A stretch of 64,000 nucleotides of DNA. Source: G963676655 sp963676655 (lineage in GTDB: Bacteria > Verrucomicrobiota > Lentisphaeria > Victivallales > Victivallaceae). The stretch spans positions 4,526,001-4,590,000 of the forward strand of contig CAXXKX010000003.1 of NCBI GenBank assembly GCA_963676655.2, written 5' to 3'. The translations under genes and the position numbers were made by a program. This document shows, one piece after another, positions 1 to 8,250 of the stretch (its first letter is position 1; the number at the start of each line of letters is the position of its first letter). A model generated the notes under the pieces. That model ran no database searches. It had not been told where the DNA came from and worked only from the letters and a program-made list of their open reading frames with translations.

Positions 1-1
1 C

Positions 2-124
2 TTTCCCGGCGGAATGATTCTGGAGGATTCCGGCGAAGTCAAAATCTACTACGGCGCCGCCGATTCGGTAGAATGCCTCGCAACGGCCCATGTTGACGAT
101 TTGCTGGCGCTATGCGGGGTTTAA
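2..124 (+). CDS. GH130 glycoside phosphorylase, C-terminal fragment
   Basis: Only the last 40 codons lie in the window; the gene enters from the left edge and stops at TAA 122-124. The fragment (FPGGMILEDSGEVKIYYGAA, then a segment ending LLALCGV) is nearly identical to the C-terminus of the complete GH130 protein at 10557-11522, differing at only a few positions. By homology it would phosphorolyse or hydrolyse a beta-mannoside-type linkage. The window therefore starts inside a close paralogue of the GH130 gene 10 kb away. Family assignment rests on that paralogue and not on catalytic residues, which are outside the window. Confidence 0.8.
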   Translation, partial: FPGGMILEDSGEVKIYYGAADSVECLATAHVDDLLALCGV

Positions 125-195
125 AACTTTCTAACTTGCATTAGGAATTGATGCCTGTATATTTCTTCTGGATTCACAACAAACAGGAGTATATT

Positions 196-1191
196 ATGGG
201 TGCGCAGTTGAAACGCATGGAAGTCACAGACAAAGGCTGTTATTATCATATCGCACAAAAAGCGGCCGGGCTGGTTGACAATGATGACAATAACTATCCT
301 CTGACCAAAGAAGACAAAGCATTTGGGATGGAAGTGTTGCAAAATACCGCCGGTCGGTATCTAATTGAAATTATAAGTACTGCCTGGATGGGGAATCATT
401 TTCACTTGATTTTGTATGTTCCGGGAACCGATAATCTGCCATCCAGCCAATTTATAGCTGATCGCTACAATAATTATTACAAGTCAATGGAAAATAATTT
501 TCAATACAATGAAAAAAATATGCCGCAGATCAAGCCTGGAGACCGGAAGGCCTGTCGCAAGACCGGAATGAAAATGTGCGACTTAGGTAATTTCATGCGG
601 GTATTTCAACGCCGTTTTGCAGGTAATTTCAACAAACTGCATGATTACAGCGGGCATCTTTGGTGCGGAAGGTACAAAAGTACTATTCTGGAATCGGGCC
701 CGGCGCTCGAAGCTGCCATGATGTATGTGGAACTTAATCCCGTTCGCAATCACATTGTCGAAAGTCCGGATGATTACCCCTATACGACCTGGGGTAATTA
801 TTGCGCGACCGGCAAACATCTTTTTCAGGAGAACTTTGTCAAACATCTGCAGCAAAGCTGTTCAGTTCCCGGCGCTGATGCCTGGACCGACGAAGAGACT
901 TTCGCGTACTTCGGGAATGAAATGAAGCGGATCATTGCTTATGAGTCAAACGCATCGGAAGATGAACTGTTAAAATGCGATAAAGGCCGCTACAAGTCGT
1001 TTCCGATCCAGTTTCTCAAGTCCACTCGAAATTTTACTGCCGGCGGTATTATTGGCTCGCGAGAGTTTATTCGTGAAACCGCATCGCGTTACTACGATCC
1101 GAAAAAAGTAGAGAAGAAGCAAATGGCCAAGGGCCCCGGTCCGTCCGGCGATCAATTATTCAGTTTCCGGAAACTTCAGTGCCGTAAATAA
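196..1191 (+). CDS. IS200-like Y1 (REP-associated-type) transposase
   Basis: A 331-residue protein of the Y1_Tnp/RAYT group, HUH-type single-strand nucleases that cut and join DNA through a tyrosine. The metal-binding HUH motif is visible as WMGNHFHLILY, roughly 60 residues in. A typical central block follows (GHLWCGRYKSTIL, then YVELNPVRNHIV). I place the start at ATG 196 because AGGAG lies about 7 bases upstream and the related copy at 49567-50538 begins the same way (MG...GCYYH). An in-frame start at 148 is possible but has no ribosome site. It is longer than minimal IS200 enzymes, with a C-terminal extension shared by the second copy. It sits 71 bp after the GH130 fragment and ends 5 bp before the convergent acr3 gene. 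No flanking IS ends were recognised, which favours a domesticated RAYT-type protein over a complete IS. Confidence 0.85.
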   Translation: MGAQLKRMEVTDKGCYYHIAQKAAGLVDNDDNNYPLTKEDKAFGMEVLQNTAGRYLIEIISTAWMGNHFHLILYVPGTDNLPSSQFIADRYNNYYKSMENNFQYNEKNMPQIKPGDRKACRKTGMKMCDLGNFMRVFQRRFAGNFNKLHDYSGHLWCGRYKSTILESGPALEAAMMYVELNPVRNHIVESPDDYPYTTWGNYCATGKHLFQENFVKHLQQSCSVPGADAWTDEETFAYFGNEMKRIIAYESNASEDELLKCDKGRYKSFPIQFLKSTRNFTAGGIIGSREFIRETASRYYDPKKVEKKQMAKGPGPSGDQLFSFRKLQCRK

Positions 1192-1196
1192 TCAGC

Positions 1197-2396
1197 TTAT
1201 TCTGTTGCTTCGTCATGGACAAACCAGCCGCTGGTCTTTTTGCAGAATCCGACCAGCATCAGCATAACCGGAACCTCGATCAGCACTCCGACCACTGTTG
1301 CCAGCGCCGCCCCGGATGACAGGCCGAACAGCATGACCGCCGTGGCAATTGCTACCTCAAAGTGATTTGACGCCCCGATCATCGCGGCCGGCGCGGCGTC
1401 TTCATATTTCAGCTTGAGCAGTTTTGCCGCAAGATAGCCCAGAGCGAAGATCAGGATGGTTTGCAGGAAAAGCGGAATTGATATCCAGACGATGGTCAGG
1501 GGATTAGCCAGAATTACATCGCCCTTGAAGCTGAACAACAGGACCAGCGTTAACAGCAACGCGGCAATCGTTACCGGTGTCAGGACATGCAGGAATTTTT
1601 CCTTGAACCATTCTTCGCCTTTGGTCTTGATGATCCATTTACGCGAAAAATAGCCCGTCACCAGCGGCAGAGCCACATAGACCGCGACCGACAGCAGCAG
1701 CGCCTGCCACGGTACGGGGAGTTTGCCTACGCCAAGCAGAAATCCGCCCAGCACTCCATAAAGAACCAGCATGGTCAATGAGTTGATTGCCACCATAACC
1801 AGTGTCAGGCCGTCGTTGCCGCGCGCCAGATAGCCCCAAACCAGCACCATCGCGGTACAAGGCGCGATGCCCAGGAGAATGCATCCGGCAAAGTAACTGC
1901 GCCACAGCGGAACTTGCAGCATTTTGACGCCTTCGCTCAGGACGACAATTCCGGAACCGTATTTTGCTCCAAGCGGCAGATCCAACCCGAACGGCATTTT
2001 AACCAGATCTATCGCGTCGGTTCCGATAAACGATTTGAACAGGAATCCCAGAAAAAACAAGGCGATTGCGTACATAGTGAAGGGTTTAATGCACCAGTTG
2101 ACAAATAATGTCAGGAAGACCGGTTTTCCGCTCTTGCCGGCCTTGATGACGCTTGAGAAGTCGATTTTAACCATGATTGGATACATCATGAAAAAGAGAC
2201 ATATCGCGATTGGAATGGAGACGACCGGCGCGCCGTTAACGTCAATGGACATTCCATCCAGAGTCTTAGCCAGTCCCGGAGCTATTTTCCCAAGCAAAAC
2301 TCCGCCGATTATGCAAAGACCGACCCATACCGTCAAATAACGCTCGAAAATACTGGTCATTTTGCGTTCATTGACTTGATTGTTTTCCGCTGACAT
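1197..2396 (-). CDS. acr3: ACR3-family arsenite efflux permease
   Basis: A polytopic inner-membrane protein of 399 residues with about ten hydrophobic segments, the normal length for ACR3. It exports As(III) using the membrane potential. The signature GIAPCTAMVLVWGYL carries the conserved membrane cysteine, and GASNHFEVAIA near the C-terminus carries the conserved glutamate. It is the last gene of the minus-strand ars operon, 12 bp after arsC, which supplies arsenite from arsenate. It ends next to the convergent Y1 transposase with no room for a separate terminator. ArsR at 3024-3395 presumably controls it. The family call is secure; preference for arsenite over antimonite cannot be read from sequence. 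Confidence 0.95.
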   Translation of the reverse strand: MSAENNQVNERKMTSIFERYLTVWVGLCIIGGVLLGKIAPGLAKTLDGMSIDVNGAPVVSIPIAICLFFMMYPIMVKIDFSSVIKAGKSGKPVFLTLFVNWCIKPFTMYAIALFFLGFLFKSFIGTDAIDLVKMPFGLDLPLGAKYGSGIVVLSEGVKMLQVPLWRSYFAGCILLGIAPCTAMVLVWGYLARGNDGLTLVMVAINSLTMLVLYGVLGGFLLGVGKLPVPWQALLLSVAVYVALPLVTGYFSRKWIIKTKGEEWFKEKFLHVLTPVTIAALLLTLVLLFSFKGDVILANPLTIVWISIPLFLQTILIFALGYLAAKLLKLKYEDAAPAAMIGASNHFEVAIATAVMLFGLSSGAALATVVGVLIEVPVMLMLVGFCKKTSGWFVHDEATE

Positions 2397-2408
2397 TTTA
2401 AGGTTCCT

Positions 2409-2855
2409 TTACTTATCAAGTATTTCGGGTAATTGTTCGACGAATGCTTTGATTTCATTCCGCACCTGGCGGTAGCATTCCAACTGCGCTTCTGCGTCTG
2501 CGCCTTTTTCCGCCAGTTCCCGCGCCATCTTAGGAGGATCGTTAAACCCGACGTGAACCACTTTACAGTGGCCCGGAAAAAGCGGACAGGTTTCATGGGC
2601 GTGTCCACAGACTGTCACCACTACATCAAGCGGCACATCCTTGAATTCCTGGATATTCTGGGATTTATGGTTTGAAATGTCAACCCCGGCTTCCGCCATT
2701 ACTTTGACCGCGTTCGGATTCAACCCGTGAGTTTCAATTCCAGCGGAGTAGGCCTCTATCACATCATTTTTCAGGTGGCGGGTCCAGCCCTCGGCCATTT
2801 GGCTGCGGCATGAATTTCCGGTACATAAAAACAAAACTTTCAATTTTTCACTCAT
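2409..2855 (-). CDS. arsC: Arsenate reductase, thioredoxin-coupled (low-MW phosphatase fold)
   Basis: A cytoplasmic enzyme of 148 residues that reduces arsenate to arsenite. The N-terminal P-loop FLCTGNSCRSQMAEG contains the nucleophilic cysteine and the CX5R motif of the low-molecular-weight tyrosine phosphatase fold. The redox relay cysteines are in VVTVCGHAHETCPLFPG, as in thioredoxin-dependent ArsC. It is the middle gene of the ars operon, directly upstream of acr3. The gap to arsR upstream (168 bp) is unusually long for this operon because it contains a dispersed repeat (2895-3006). Start ATG 2855 is preceded by a plausible AGGAA-type site. Confidence 0.94.
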   Translation of the reverse strand: MSEKLKVLFLCTGNSCRSQMAEGWTRHLKNDVIEAYSAGIETHGLNPNAVKVMAEAGVDISNHKSQNIQEFKDVPLDVVVTVCGHAHETCPLFPGHCKVVHVGFNDPPKMARELAEKGADAEAQLECYRQVRNEIKAFVEQLPEILDK

Positions 2856-2894
2856 TACTGTATTCCTTTTTTATTTATCAGTTGACTTATGCAA

Positions 2895-3006
2895 AAATAT
2901 TATTTGAACCATGGAGAACATGAAGAAGTATTTTAAATTCATGCAAAGCATGACAAATAAAACCTCTTTCGTGTTTTTTCGTGATTTTCGTGGTTAATAA
3001 ATGCAT
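2895..3006 (-). repeat. Dispersed hairpin repeat, family B copy 1
   Basis: Shares blocks with 28365-28516 and 32812-32980. These are ATTATTTGNACCATG, then AGAACATGAAGAAG, then a small hairpin (TCATGC-AAA-GCATGA here), then TTTCGTG units ending TTCGTGGTTAAT. Plus-strand orientation equals copy 2; copy 3 is inverted. It occupies most of the arsR-arsC gap, so if those genes are co-transcribed it is part of the mRNA. No ORF of its own. Confidence 0.85.
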
Positions 3007-3023
3007 TTTGTTCGACTCTTGAT

Positions 3024-3395
3024 TTATCGGCAACAATCTTCGCCGCGTTGTTTACGGCATATCACTTCAGGATCACAGGACGTGATTTTATCAAGTTCAT
3101 CAATATCACGTTTAATTTCTTCGGAGGAAAGAAGTTCCTCTTTCATCCACGCCATAACCGAAGACGGAATTCCGCCAATTTTCCACCTGAAGAAAATCCA
3201 GCGTCCGTCCTTGCGACTTTCAATGATTCCAGCGCTGGTCAGTATCGATAAATGTCTCGAAACCGTAGCTCCGGTAATTTGCAGCAGTTCGGTTATCTGA
3301 CAGGCGCATAGTTCATCGTACTGCATCAGGCTGGCCACAATCCGCAAACGGTTGTTATCCGATAGAGCCTTGAATTTTACTGCTATATCTAACAT
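3024..3395 (-). CDS. arsR: ArsR-family arsenic-responsive repressor
   Basis: A 123-residue winged-helix metalloregulator. The recognition helix region reads ITELLQITGATVSRHLSILT, followed by the wing around SRKDGRWIFFRWK. ELCACQI carries the CXC pair used by classical ArsR proteins to bind As(III), which would release the repressor from DNA. Extra cysteines occur at the C-terminus (CDPEVICRK...DCCR). It is the first gene of the ars operon. A dyad at 3426-3447, about 30 bp upstream of the start, is a likely operator. Function is well supported by fold, CXC motif and neighbours. Confidence 0.94.
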   Translation of the reverse strand: MLDIAVKFKALSDNNRLRIVASLMQYDELCACQITELLQITGATVSRHLSILTSAGIIESRKDGRWIFFRWKIGGIPSSVMAWMKEELLSSEEIKRDIDELDKITSCDPEVICRKQRGEDCCR

Positions 3396-3732
3396 TTAAC
3401 TAACCTCTTTCTAATGTTAATTACATATTTAGCTAATTATCTAAATAATATAAATGCTGTAACTGAAATGTCAAGTGTTATTCGCCGAAAATGCTTCATG
3501 TACATATTATTTGGTCAATAATGTCGGATTTTGCTTAGCGTTGTATGATGCTTAATTGTTTGATGAATAATGATTAATGTATAATTTAAAATCAGACTGT
3601 CTGACTATTGTTAATATATTCAAACAGAAAAACTAAAAAGCGATTTTTTATTTGTTTTCTTTGTATTGTTGAAATATTGTTGTAAAGTTGATTGAGAAAA
3701 TAATGCATATATGCCAAACAAGGGCGAATGAA
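3396..3732. other. Intergenic region between arsR and unknown gene
   Basis: 337 bp, strongly AT-rich. Apart from the arsR dyad near its left end I see no gene, tRNA or clear terminator. Upstream sequence of the + strand gene has no obvious consensus promoter. Confidence 0.5.
3426..3447. promoter_or_regulatory. Probable ArsR operator
   Basis: Inverted repeat TATTTAG-N8-CTAAATA centred 41 bp upstream of the arsR start, in AT-rich sequence suitable for a promoter. Autoregulation of ars operons by ArsR at such dyads is established. Assignment here rests on position and symmetry only. Confidence 0.55.
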
Positions 3733-4461
3733 ATGTATATGGTATTTAAACTGATTTTTATCGCTTTTGTTTGTTTGATTATAATCCTGGCATATCGCAA
3801 GAAACGTGCGGCAGCGGGTCAATTGCTTGACTATTACCTGGAAAATTATACGAATATAAATGTATTCATCGGTTTTCCATTAAAAAAACCGGTGGAATGG
3901 ATCAGGGTTACAGGTAATGACGTCTCAACATCAACCGTTGATCTCGGGATTCATGGGAAAATCAGCACAGAGCAAGTAAGGTCTTTTCTGATTGCTTACC
4001 CCAGCGGCGAAGTTCTGGACTCCTATCTTGAATTCACTCCTTTGCCGGAAAATACTTTTTTCCTTGAACCCGGTTTTAGCCCGGAAACACCGGAACAGCT
4101 TGATGAAGACCAGATTGAATTAGGGAAACACTATGCGGTTGTCAAGCAATCCCCGAATACTTGGAGGCCGCATAAATCTTCATATTACTCGACTCAAATC
4201 GAAAATGTATCAAAGAAGGAATTCCGGGTATTGAAATTCGCGGGATTGATTAAGCAGGGAGAAGAGTATTATTTGAATACCGTAACCGGAGATTATTATT
4301 CGGATCGGCAGTTTTGTGAGTGGTACAATACCAGTTGCAACGGCTGGATAAAACCGGGAGAAGTTGTCATTTATAGAGATAATCATGGTGGACAAGACGG
4401 TATTTGGGTATACTTTTGCGAAGATAAGGATGGTTGCAACTTTATCATTATTGATGAATAA
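3733..4461 (+). CDS. Unknown membrane-anchored protein
   Basis: Not recognised. The chosen start ATG 3733 gives 242 residues and has AGGGCG 6 bases upstream; ATG 3703 and TTG 3688 are in-frame alternatives. The N-terminus has one hydrophobic segment (VFKLIFIAFVCLIIILAY) followed by RKKR, so the remainder is probably cytoplasmic by the positive-inside rule. The soluble part is acidic and rich in aromatic residues, with a late cluster (WYNTSCNGWIKPGEVVIYRD) that might be a small beta domain. The gene stands alone between the ars operon and an SGNH lipoprotein. No function is proposed. Confidence 0.6.
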   Translation: MYMVFKLIFIAFVCLIIILAYRKKRAAAGQLLDYYLENYTNINVFIGFPLKKPVEWIRVTGNDVSTSTVDLGIHGKISTEQVRSFLIAYPSGEVLDSYLEFTPLPENTFFLEPGFSPETPEQLDEDQIELGKHYAVVKQSPNTWRPHKSSYYSTQIENVSKKEFRVLKFAGLIKQGEEYYLNTVTGDYYSDRQFCEWYNTSCNGWIKPGEVVIYRDNHGGQDGIWVYFCEDKDGCNFIIIDE

Positions 4462-4543
4462 ATACTTTTTTATACAACCGTAACGCAACTTGCATAAAAT
4501 GTTTTAACGCATGTTGCATAAAATATAATTATGGAGAGAAAAA

Positions 4544-5242
4544 ATGAAGCGTCTATTACTGACACTGCCTTTTGCCGCCCTGCTGTTTGCATCATGCGTC
4601 AGCCCGGAAAACAAACCAGTCAAACCTTTTGCGTTTAATGAGGTTCAGAAAAAGAGCCGGTATTGTAAAGGTTTTGTGAAATGGGAAAAACGTGATAAAG
4701 ACGTAATCAATGATAAGAATGCGGTCCTTTGCATCGGCAGTTCCAGTATGCGGATGTGGAAGAATATCAAAAAAGATCTTGCCCCGTTGAAAATAATTCA
4801 TTGCGGTTTTGGCGGTTCGACGATGGCTGAAGTTTTGAAATTTAAAAACTTTTTCCTGCGTTACCAGGCCCGGACCATTGTCATTTATGAGGGTGACAAC
4901 GATATGGTCAGGAAAAACGCCAAAGCGGAAGTTTTTGCCGCGGAGTGCAAAGCATTTTGTGATGATGTTTTCAAATTGCGTCCTGAAACTAAAATTTATT
5001 TTATTTCAACCAAACCGAGTATCAGGCGCTGGCGCTACCATAAAAAATATGCCGAAGCAAATGTGTTGCTCAAAAAATATTGCAAAAGTGATAAACGCCT
5101 GACCTATATCGATGTCGTCACTCCCATGCTCGGCAAAGACGGCACCCCGTTAAAAGATATTTTTCTGAAAGACAAGCTCCACATGAACGCCAAAGGGTAT
5201 AAAATCTGGCGTAAAGCGGTTCGGGATGCCGTAATCAAATAA
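4544..5242 (+). CDS. SGNH/GDSL hydrolase lipoprotein
   Basis: A predicted outer-surface or periplasmic lipoprotein esterase of 232 residues. The signal peptide ends in the lipobox LLFASC. SGNH blocks are visible: block I VLCIGSSSMRMW (nucleophile Ser), block II HCGFGGSTM (Gly), block III YEGDNDM (Asn), and the DXXH-type block V in KDKLHMNAKGY (His). The family removes acyl or acetyl esters, commonly from carbohydrates, which suits the glycan-degrading content of the window. A good GGAGAG site precedes the ATG. The gene is followed by an intrinsic terminator at 5271-5301 that overlaps the end of the convergent radical SAM gene. Confidence 0.85.
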   Translation: MKRLLLTLPFAALLFASCVSPENKPVKPFAFNEVQKKSRYCKGFVKWEKRDKDVINDKNAVLCIGSSSMRMWKNIKKDLAPLKIIHCGFGGSTMAEVLKFKNFFLRYQARTIVIYEGDNDMVRKNAKAEVFAAECKAFCDDVFKLRPETKIYFISTKPSIRRWRYHKKYAEANVLLKKYCKSDKRLTYIDVVTPMLGKDGTPLKDIFLKDKLHMNAKGYKIWRKAVRDAVIK

Positions 5243-5262
5243 TAATTGCAGGAAAAATAGTT

Positions 5263-6387
5263 TCAAGCGCAAAGCCAGGGCAGGGCTCTGGCTTTATTTT
5301 TGCCTTTGAGGTTTAATTGGTCCAGATCGTCAAAGTGCAGTTGATGGATTTTCCGGTATTTCAAAATCCGGCTTACGGTTATCGGGCCTAATGCGGGAAC
5401 TCGCAGTAATGCTTCCTTCTCGCCGCAATTGAGGCTGATCGGGAAAAATTCCGGATGACGCTGAGCCCAAATTTCTTTCGGATCGGCATCCAAAGGAAGA
5501 TGTCCATTTCTATCATAACCGATCTCTCCGGCATCGAATTTATACTTTCGGAGCAGAAAATCAACCTGATACAGCCGATGTTCCCTGGTTAAAACATCTT
5601 CCGGGTCAAGACTGAATCGTTGTTCCCCGGGCAATTCCGGGGTTCCTAGTCCTTGTTGATAGGCGGAGAAATATATGCGCTGCAGTTTCAGCCGGTTATA
5701 GAGCCCGTCCATGTATTTGACTATTTCGCTGTCAGTTTCGTCTGAGGCCCCGACAATGAACTGGGTGGTGCATTTTACCCGCTGGTACTTTCCGCCTTTA
5801 GCGGTCTGGGCTGAAATATATTTTAACGGTTCGATGATATCGCGGATGAAATCTTTGGCATGGCTTAAACGCTGAAAATGTTTTGCTCCCGGCGCTTCAA
5901 TGTTCAGGGAAACCGCGGATGCGTAGTGCAGGGCGGTATCAATCGCCGCCTGCGACGCCCCCGGAATCAGTTTAAGGTGGATATTGCCCCGGTACTGGTG
6001 TTTCTTACGTAAAATTTCCGCCGAGGCGATCAAACGATCCATCGTGTAATCAGGGTTTCTCACCACTCCTGAACTCAGGAACAGCCCAATAAGCTGCTGT
6101 TTACGATTTATCTCTACGAATGAGTTGACAATTTCTTCCGGTGTTAAGCCGCAGCGGTTTACATTCCCGTTTGATCTGAATGGACAGTAACGACAGTCAT
6201 TGACGCAGGAGTTGGTCATTAACGTTTTGAACATTATTCCTTTTCCTCCCCTGGTCAAGGGAACCGGATAGAGCCATTTGCCATGACCGTCGCGCCGCCG
6301 ATGGTCTCCCTTGCTGGTGCCGCAGGAGCAGGCAAGGTCGTACTGTGACGCTTCCGCCAAATAATCAAGTTTGTCAAATGTATCCAT
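5263..6387 (-). CDS. Putative DNA modification/repair radical SAM protein (UDG-linked type)
   Basis: A 374-residue radical SAM enzyme. The [4Fe-4S] motif is CVNDCRYCPFRS (CX3CX2C), about 60 residues in. A second Cys set (DLACSCGTSKG) lies at the N-terminus. The C-terminus has a helix-hairpin-helix DNA-binding segment (LLRVPALGPITVSRIL). This layout matches the family annotated as putative DNA modification/repair radical SAM, usually encoded beside a uracil-DNA-glycosylase-like partner. That partner is not visible next to this gene: the upstream neighbour is a receiver protein on the other strand and the downstream neighbour is the SGNH gene. The reaction is unknown. Its last codons double as a terminator for the opposing gene. 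Confidence 0.85.
   Translation of the reverse strand: MDTFDKLDYLAEASQYDLACSCGTSKGDHRRRDGHGKWLYPVPLTRGGKGIMFKTLMTNSCVNDCRYCPFRSNGNVNRCGLTPEEIVNSFVEINRKQQLIGLFLSSGVVRNPDYTMDRLIASAEILRKKHQYRGNIHLKLIPGASQAAIDTALHYASAVSLNIEAPGAKHFQRLSHAKDFIRDIIEPLKYISAQTAKGGKYQRVKCTTQFIVGASDETDSEIVKYMDGLYNRLKLQRIYFSAYQQGLGTPELPGEQRFSLDPEDVLTREHRLYQVDFLLRKYKFDAGEIGYDRNGHLPLDADPKEIWAQRHPEFFPISLNCGEKEALLRVPALGPITVSRILKYRKIHQLHFDDLDQLNLKGKNKARALPWLCA
5271..5301 (+). terminator. Intrinsic terminator of SGNH lipoprotein gene
   Basis: Stem AAAGCCAG/CTGGCTTT with a 9-base loop, then ATTTTTG. The U-tract is only on the + strand. It lies inside the 3' end of the convergent coding sequence at 5263-6387, so the same bases code for that protein's C-terminus. 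Confidence 0.7.
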
Positions 6388-6664
6388 CGCTTATAAACCG
6401 TCTCTAATATGCCTGCCAACTTTAATAACTACCAGTACAATTTTTTTGCTCTGATAACTTCCTTCCGCTCAAAGGAAGCCCATTATTTCAATTCGTTAAT
6501 GTATGCTAATAAATATACGTATTGGAGGTGTTTTTCGCAAGTGTTTTATAAGAAAAAAACAAAAAAAGAAAAAAAACTATTGCAAGAATCCGGATTTGGT
6601 GTTAGATTTTTAATTAGACGGAGGGCTTTTAGTATAATAATGAATCATTTAGAAGGTGGAAATA

Positions 6665-7060
6665 ATGAAAACGATACTGGTTGTGGACGATAAACCGTCG
6701 ATTCGTAATCTCCTGGCCAGGAAACTTGAGTCAGCTGGATTGAATGTTATCACTGCCGAGGATGGAGAACAGGCTCTCATCAAGTTCCGGGAGAACCAGA
6801 TAGATTTAATAATCCTTGATATAATCATGCCGAACAAGGAAGGTCTCGAAGTCATAATGGAGCTTCGTCAGGACCATGCAGACCTGCCTATTTTTGCGAT
6901 GTCAGGCGGTTCCGGCAATATTTATTCCGGTTACTGCGTGGATATTGCCGCCAAGTTCGGCGCGACCCGTACTTTCAGCAAGCCTTTCAGCCTGAGTGAG
7001 ATGTCTGATGCCGTGATGGAAGAACTCGCGAAAATGGATGCCCAGGGCGACGACGAATAA
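6665..7060 (+). CDS. Stand-alone response regulator receiver protein (CheY-like)
   Basis: 131 residues consisting of a single receiver domain. The acidic pocket is VVDDKP near the N-terminus, the phospho-acceptor Asp is in LIILDIIMP, the Ser switch residue is in FAMSGG, and the conserved Lys is in FSKPF. No output domain is attached, so it probably works by protein-protein contact. I prefer ATG 6665 over GTG 6656 because AAGGTGG lies 5 bases upstream of the ATG. TATAAT at 6633-6638 is a possible -10 box. Its histidine kinase is not adjacent; the signalling operon at 37.5-42.3 kb is the only kinase set in the window. Confidence 0.9.
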   Translation: MKTILVVDDKPSIRNLLARKLESAGLNVITAEDGEQALIKFRENQIDLIILDIIMPNKEGLEVIMELRQDHADLPIFAMSGGSGNIYSGYCVDIAAKFGATRTFSKPFSLSEMSDAVMEELAKMDAQGDDE

Positions 7061-7147
7061 TTTTATCGTTCTGTCCCGCTTCCCATAAAATTAACATCGT
7101 TCCGGTACTGCGGATGGTGTTGTTTCAACCTGTTAAAGATTAGTTTA

Positions 7148-8239
7148 ATGTCCCATACAAAACCTAAAATAATTGCCGCGATGAGCGGCGGAGTCGATTC
7201 ATCGGTTGCCGCCGCGATATGTCAGCAGCAGGGATATGAGGTGATTGGCGCCACGCTTAATATGCGTTCACCCGACCCGGCTTTCAACGCCAACCAGGGG
7301 TGTTGCGGTTCTGATGACAAACTGGCAGCGGTCGGAGTGGCCGAATCATTGGGTATTCCACATCATTTCATTGATTTGTATCCTGAATTTGAACAACAAA
7401 TACTGCTGCCGTGCTGGCAGGAGTATTCCAGCGGAAGAACTCCTAACCCATGTGTCTGGTGCAATCCTTTCCTGAAATTCGGGATGTTGCTTAAATTTGC
7501 TGACGAACAGGGAGCAATCGGGGTGGCAACCGGGCATTATGCCAGGATTATTCGGAGTGTTGATAACGTGTGTCTGAAGCGTGGCGAGGATCAGTCTCGC
7601 GATCAATCGTATTTTATGTACCGGTTGAGTCACGAACAGATCAGCCGCATCTATTTGCCGCTGGGCGAAATGAATAAGCCTGATGTTCGGAAAATGGCCC
7701 GCCAATTGTGCTTGAAGAATTCAGAAAAAAAAGACAGCCAGGACGCCTGTTTTAACTTCCCGGGCGAAAGTTTTCCCGAAATACTCCAGCGTCTGTTCAA
7801 GGGCGAGGTGAAAAAGGGGAATTTCATTGGTCCCGACGGCCAGGTTGTCGGTAAACATGACGGAGTTCACATTTACACTATTGGACAAAGAAAAGGTTTG
7901 AACGTGGCTCTTGGCGTTCCCGCTTACGTAAAAAACATTGACCCGGCCAGCGGAAATGTTTATCTGGCGACTGATCAGGATGAATTGATGGGACAATCGT
8001 TTACTGTCGATGCGGTTAATTGGCAGACTGAATCAATGCCTGAACTGCCGATACATTGCAATATTCAAATCCGCTACCGCAGCCGTCCCGTTAGCGGAAC
8101 GGTGAAACCGGGTGATGTCCCCGATCAACTCCTGATTGAACTTGACAAGCCGCAACGGGCGATCACAACCGGGCAATCCGCCGTATTCTACGACAAAGAT
8201 ACCCTTTTAGGCGGCGGTTTGATTCGCGATTTACTTTGA
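7148..8239 (+). CDS. mnmA: tRNA-specific 2-thiouridylase MnmA
   Basis: A cytoplasmic enzyme that makes 2-thiouridine at the wobble position of Lys, Glu and Gln tRNAs using ATP and relayed sulfur. The PP-loop SGGVDSS starts about 14 residues in. The catalytic cysteine is in NPCVWCNPFLKFG and the second active-site cysteine in KKDSQDACF. GHYARI and GQRKGL are family motifs. At 363 residues it is full length. An extra CCG segment follows the PP-loop region (NQGCCGSDD), a variant I associate with some PVC and other bacterial MnmA. It is followed after 11 bp by an SGNH hydrolase, so the two may share a transcript. Confidence 0.96.
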   Translation: MSHTKPKIIAAMSGGVDSSVAAAICQQQGYEVIGATLNMRSPDPAFNANQGCCGSDDKLAAVGVAESLGIPHHFIDLYPEFEQQILLPCWQEYSSGRTPNPCVWCNPFLKFGMLLKFADEQGAIGVATGHYARIIRSVDNVCLKRGEDQSRDQSYFMYRLSHEQISRIYLPLGEMNKPDVRKMARQLCLKNSEKKDSQDACFNFPGESFPEILQRLFKGEVKKGNFIGPDGQVVGKHDGVHIYTIGQRKGLNVALGVPAYVKNIDPASGNVYLATDQDELMGQSFTVDAVNWQTESMPELPIHCNIQIRYRSRPVSGTVKPGDVPDQLLIELDKPQRAITTGQSAVFYDKDTLLGGGLIRDLL

Positions 8240-8250
8240 GAGGAACGTAT

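Noticed and set aside
196..1191. Complete IS200/IS605 element
   Set aside because: No end hairpins or TnpB-type accessory gene were seen; the protein is longer than IS200 TnpA.
1639..1905. ORF within acr3 in another frame
   Set aside because: A shadow of the acr3 gene with no independent start signal.
6409..6693. Possible 94-residue ORF before the receiver gene
   Set aside because: Low-complexity Lys-rich translation, no ribosome site, and it overlaps the ribosome site and start of the real receiver gene.
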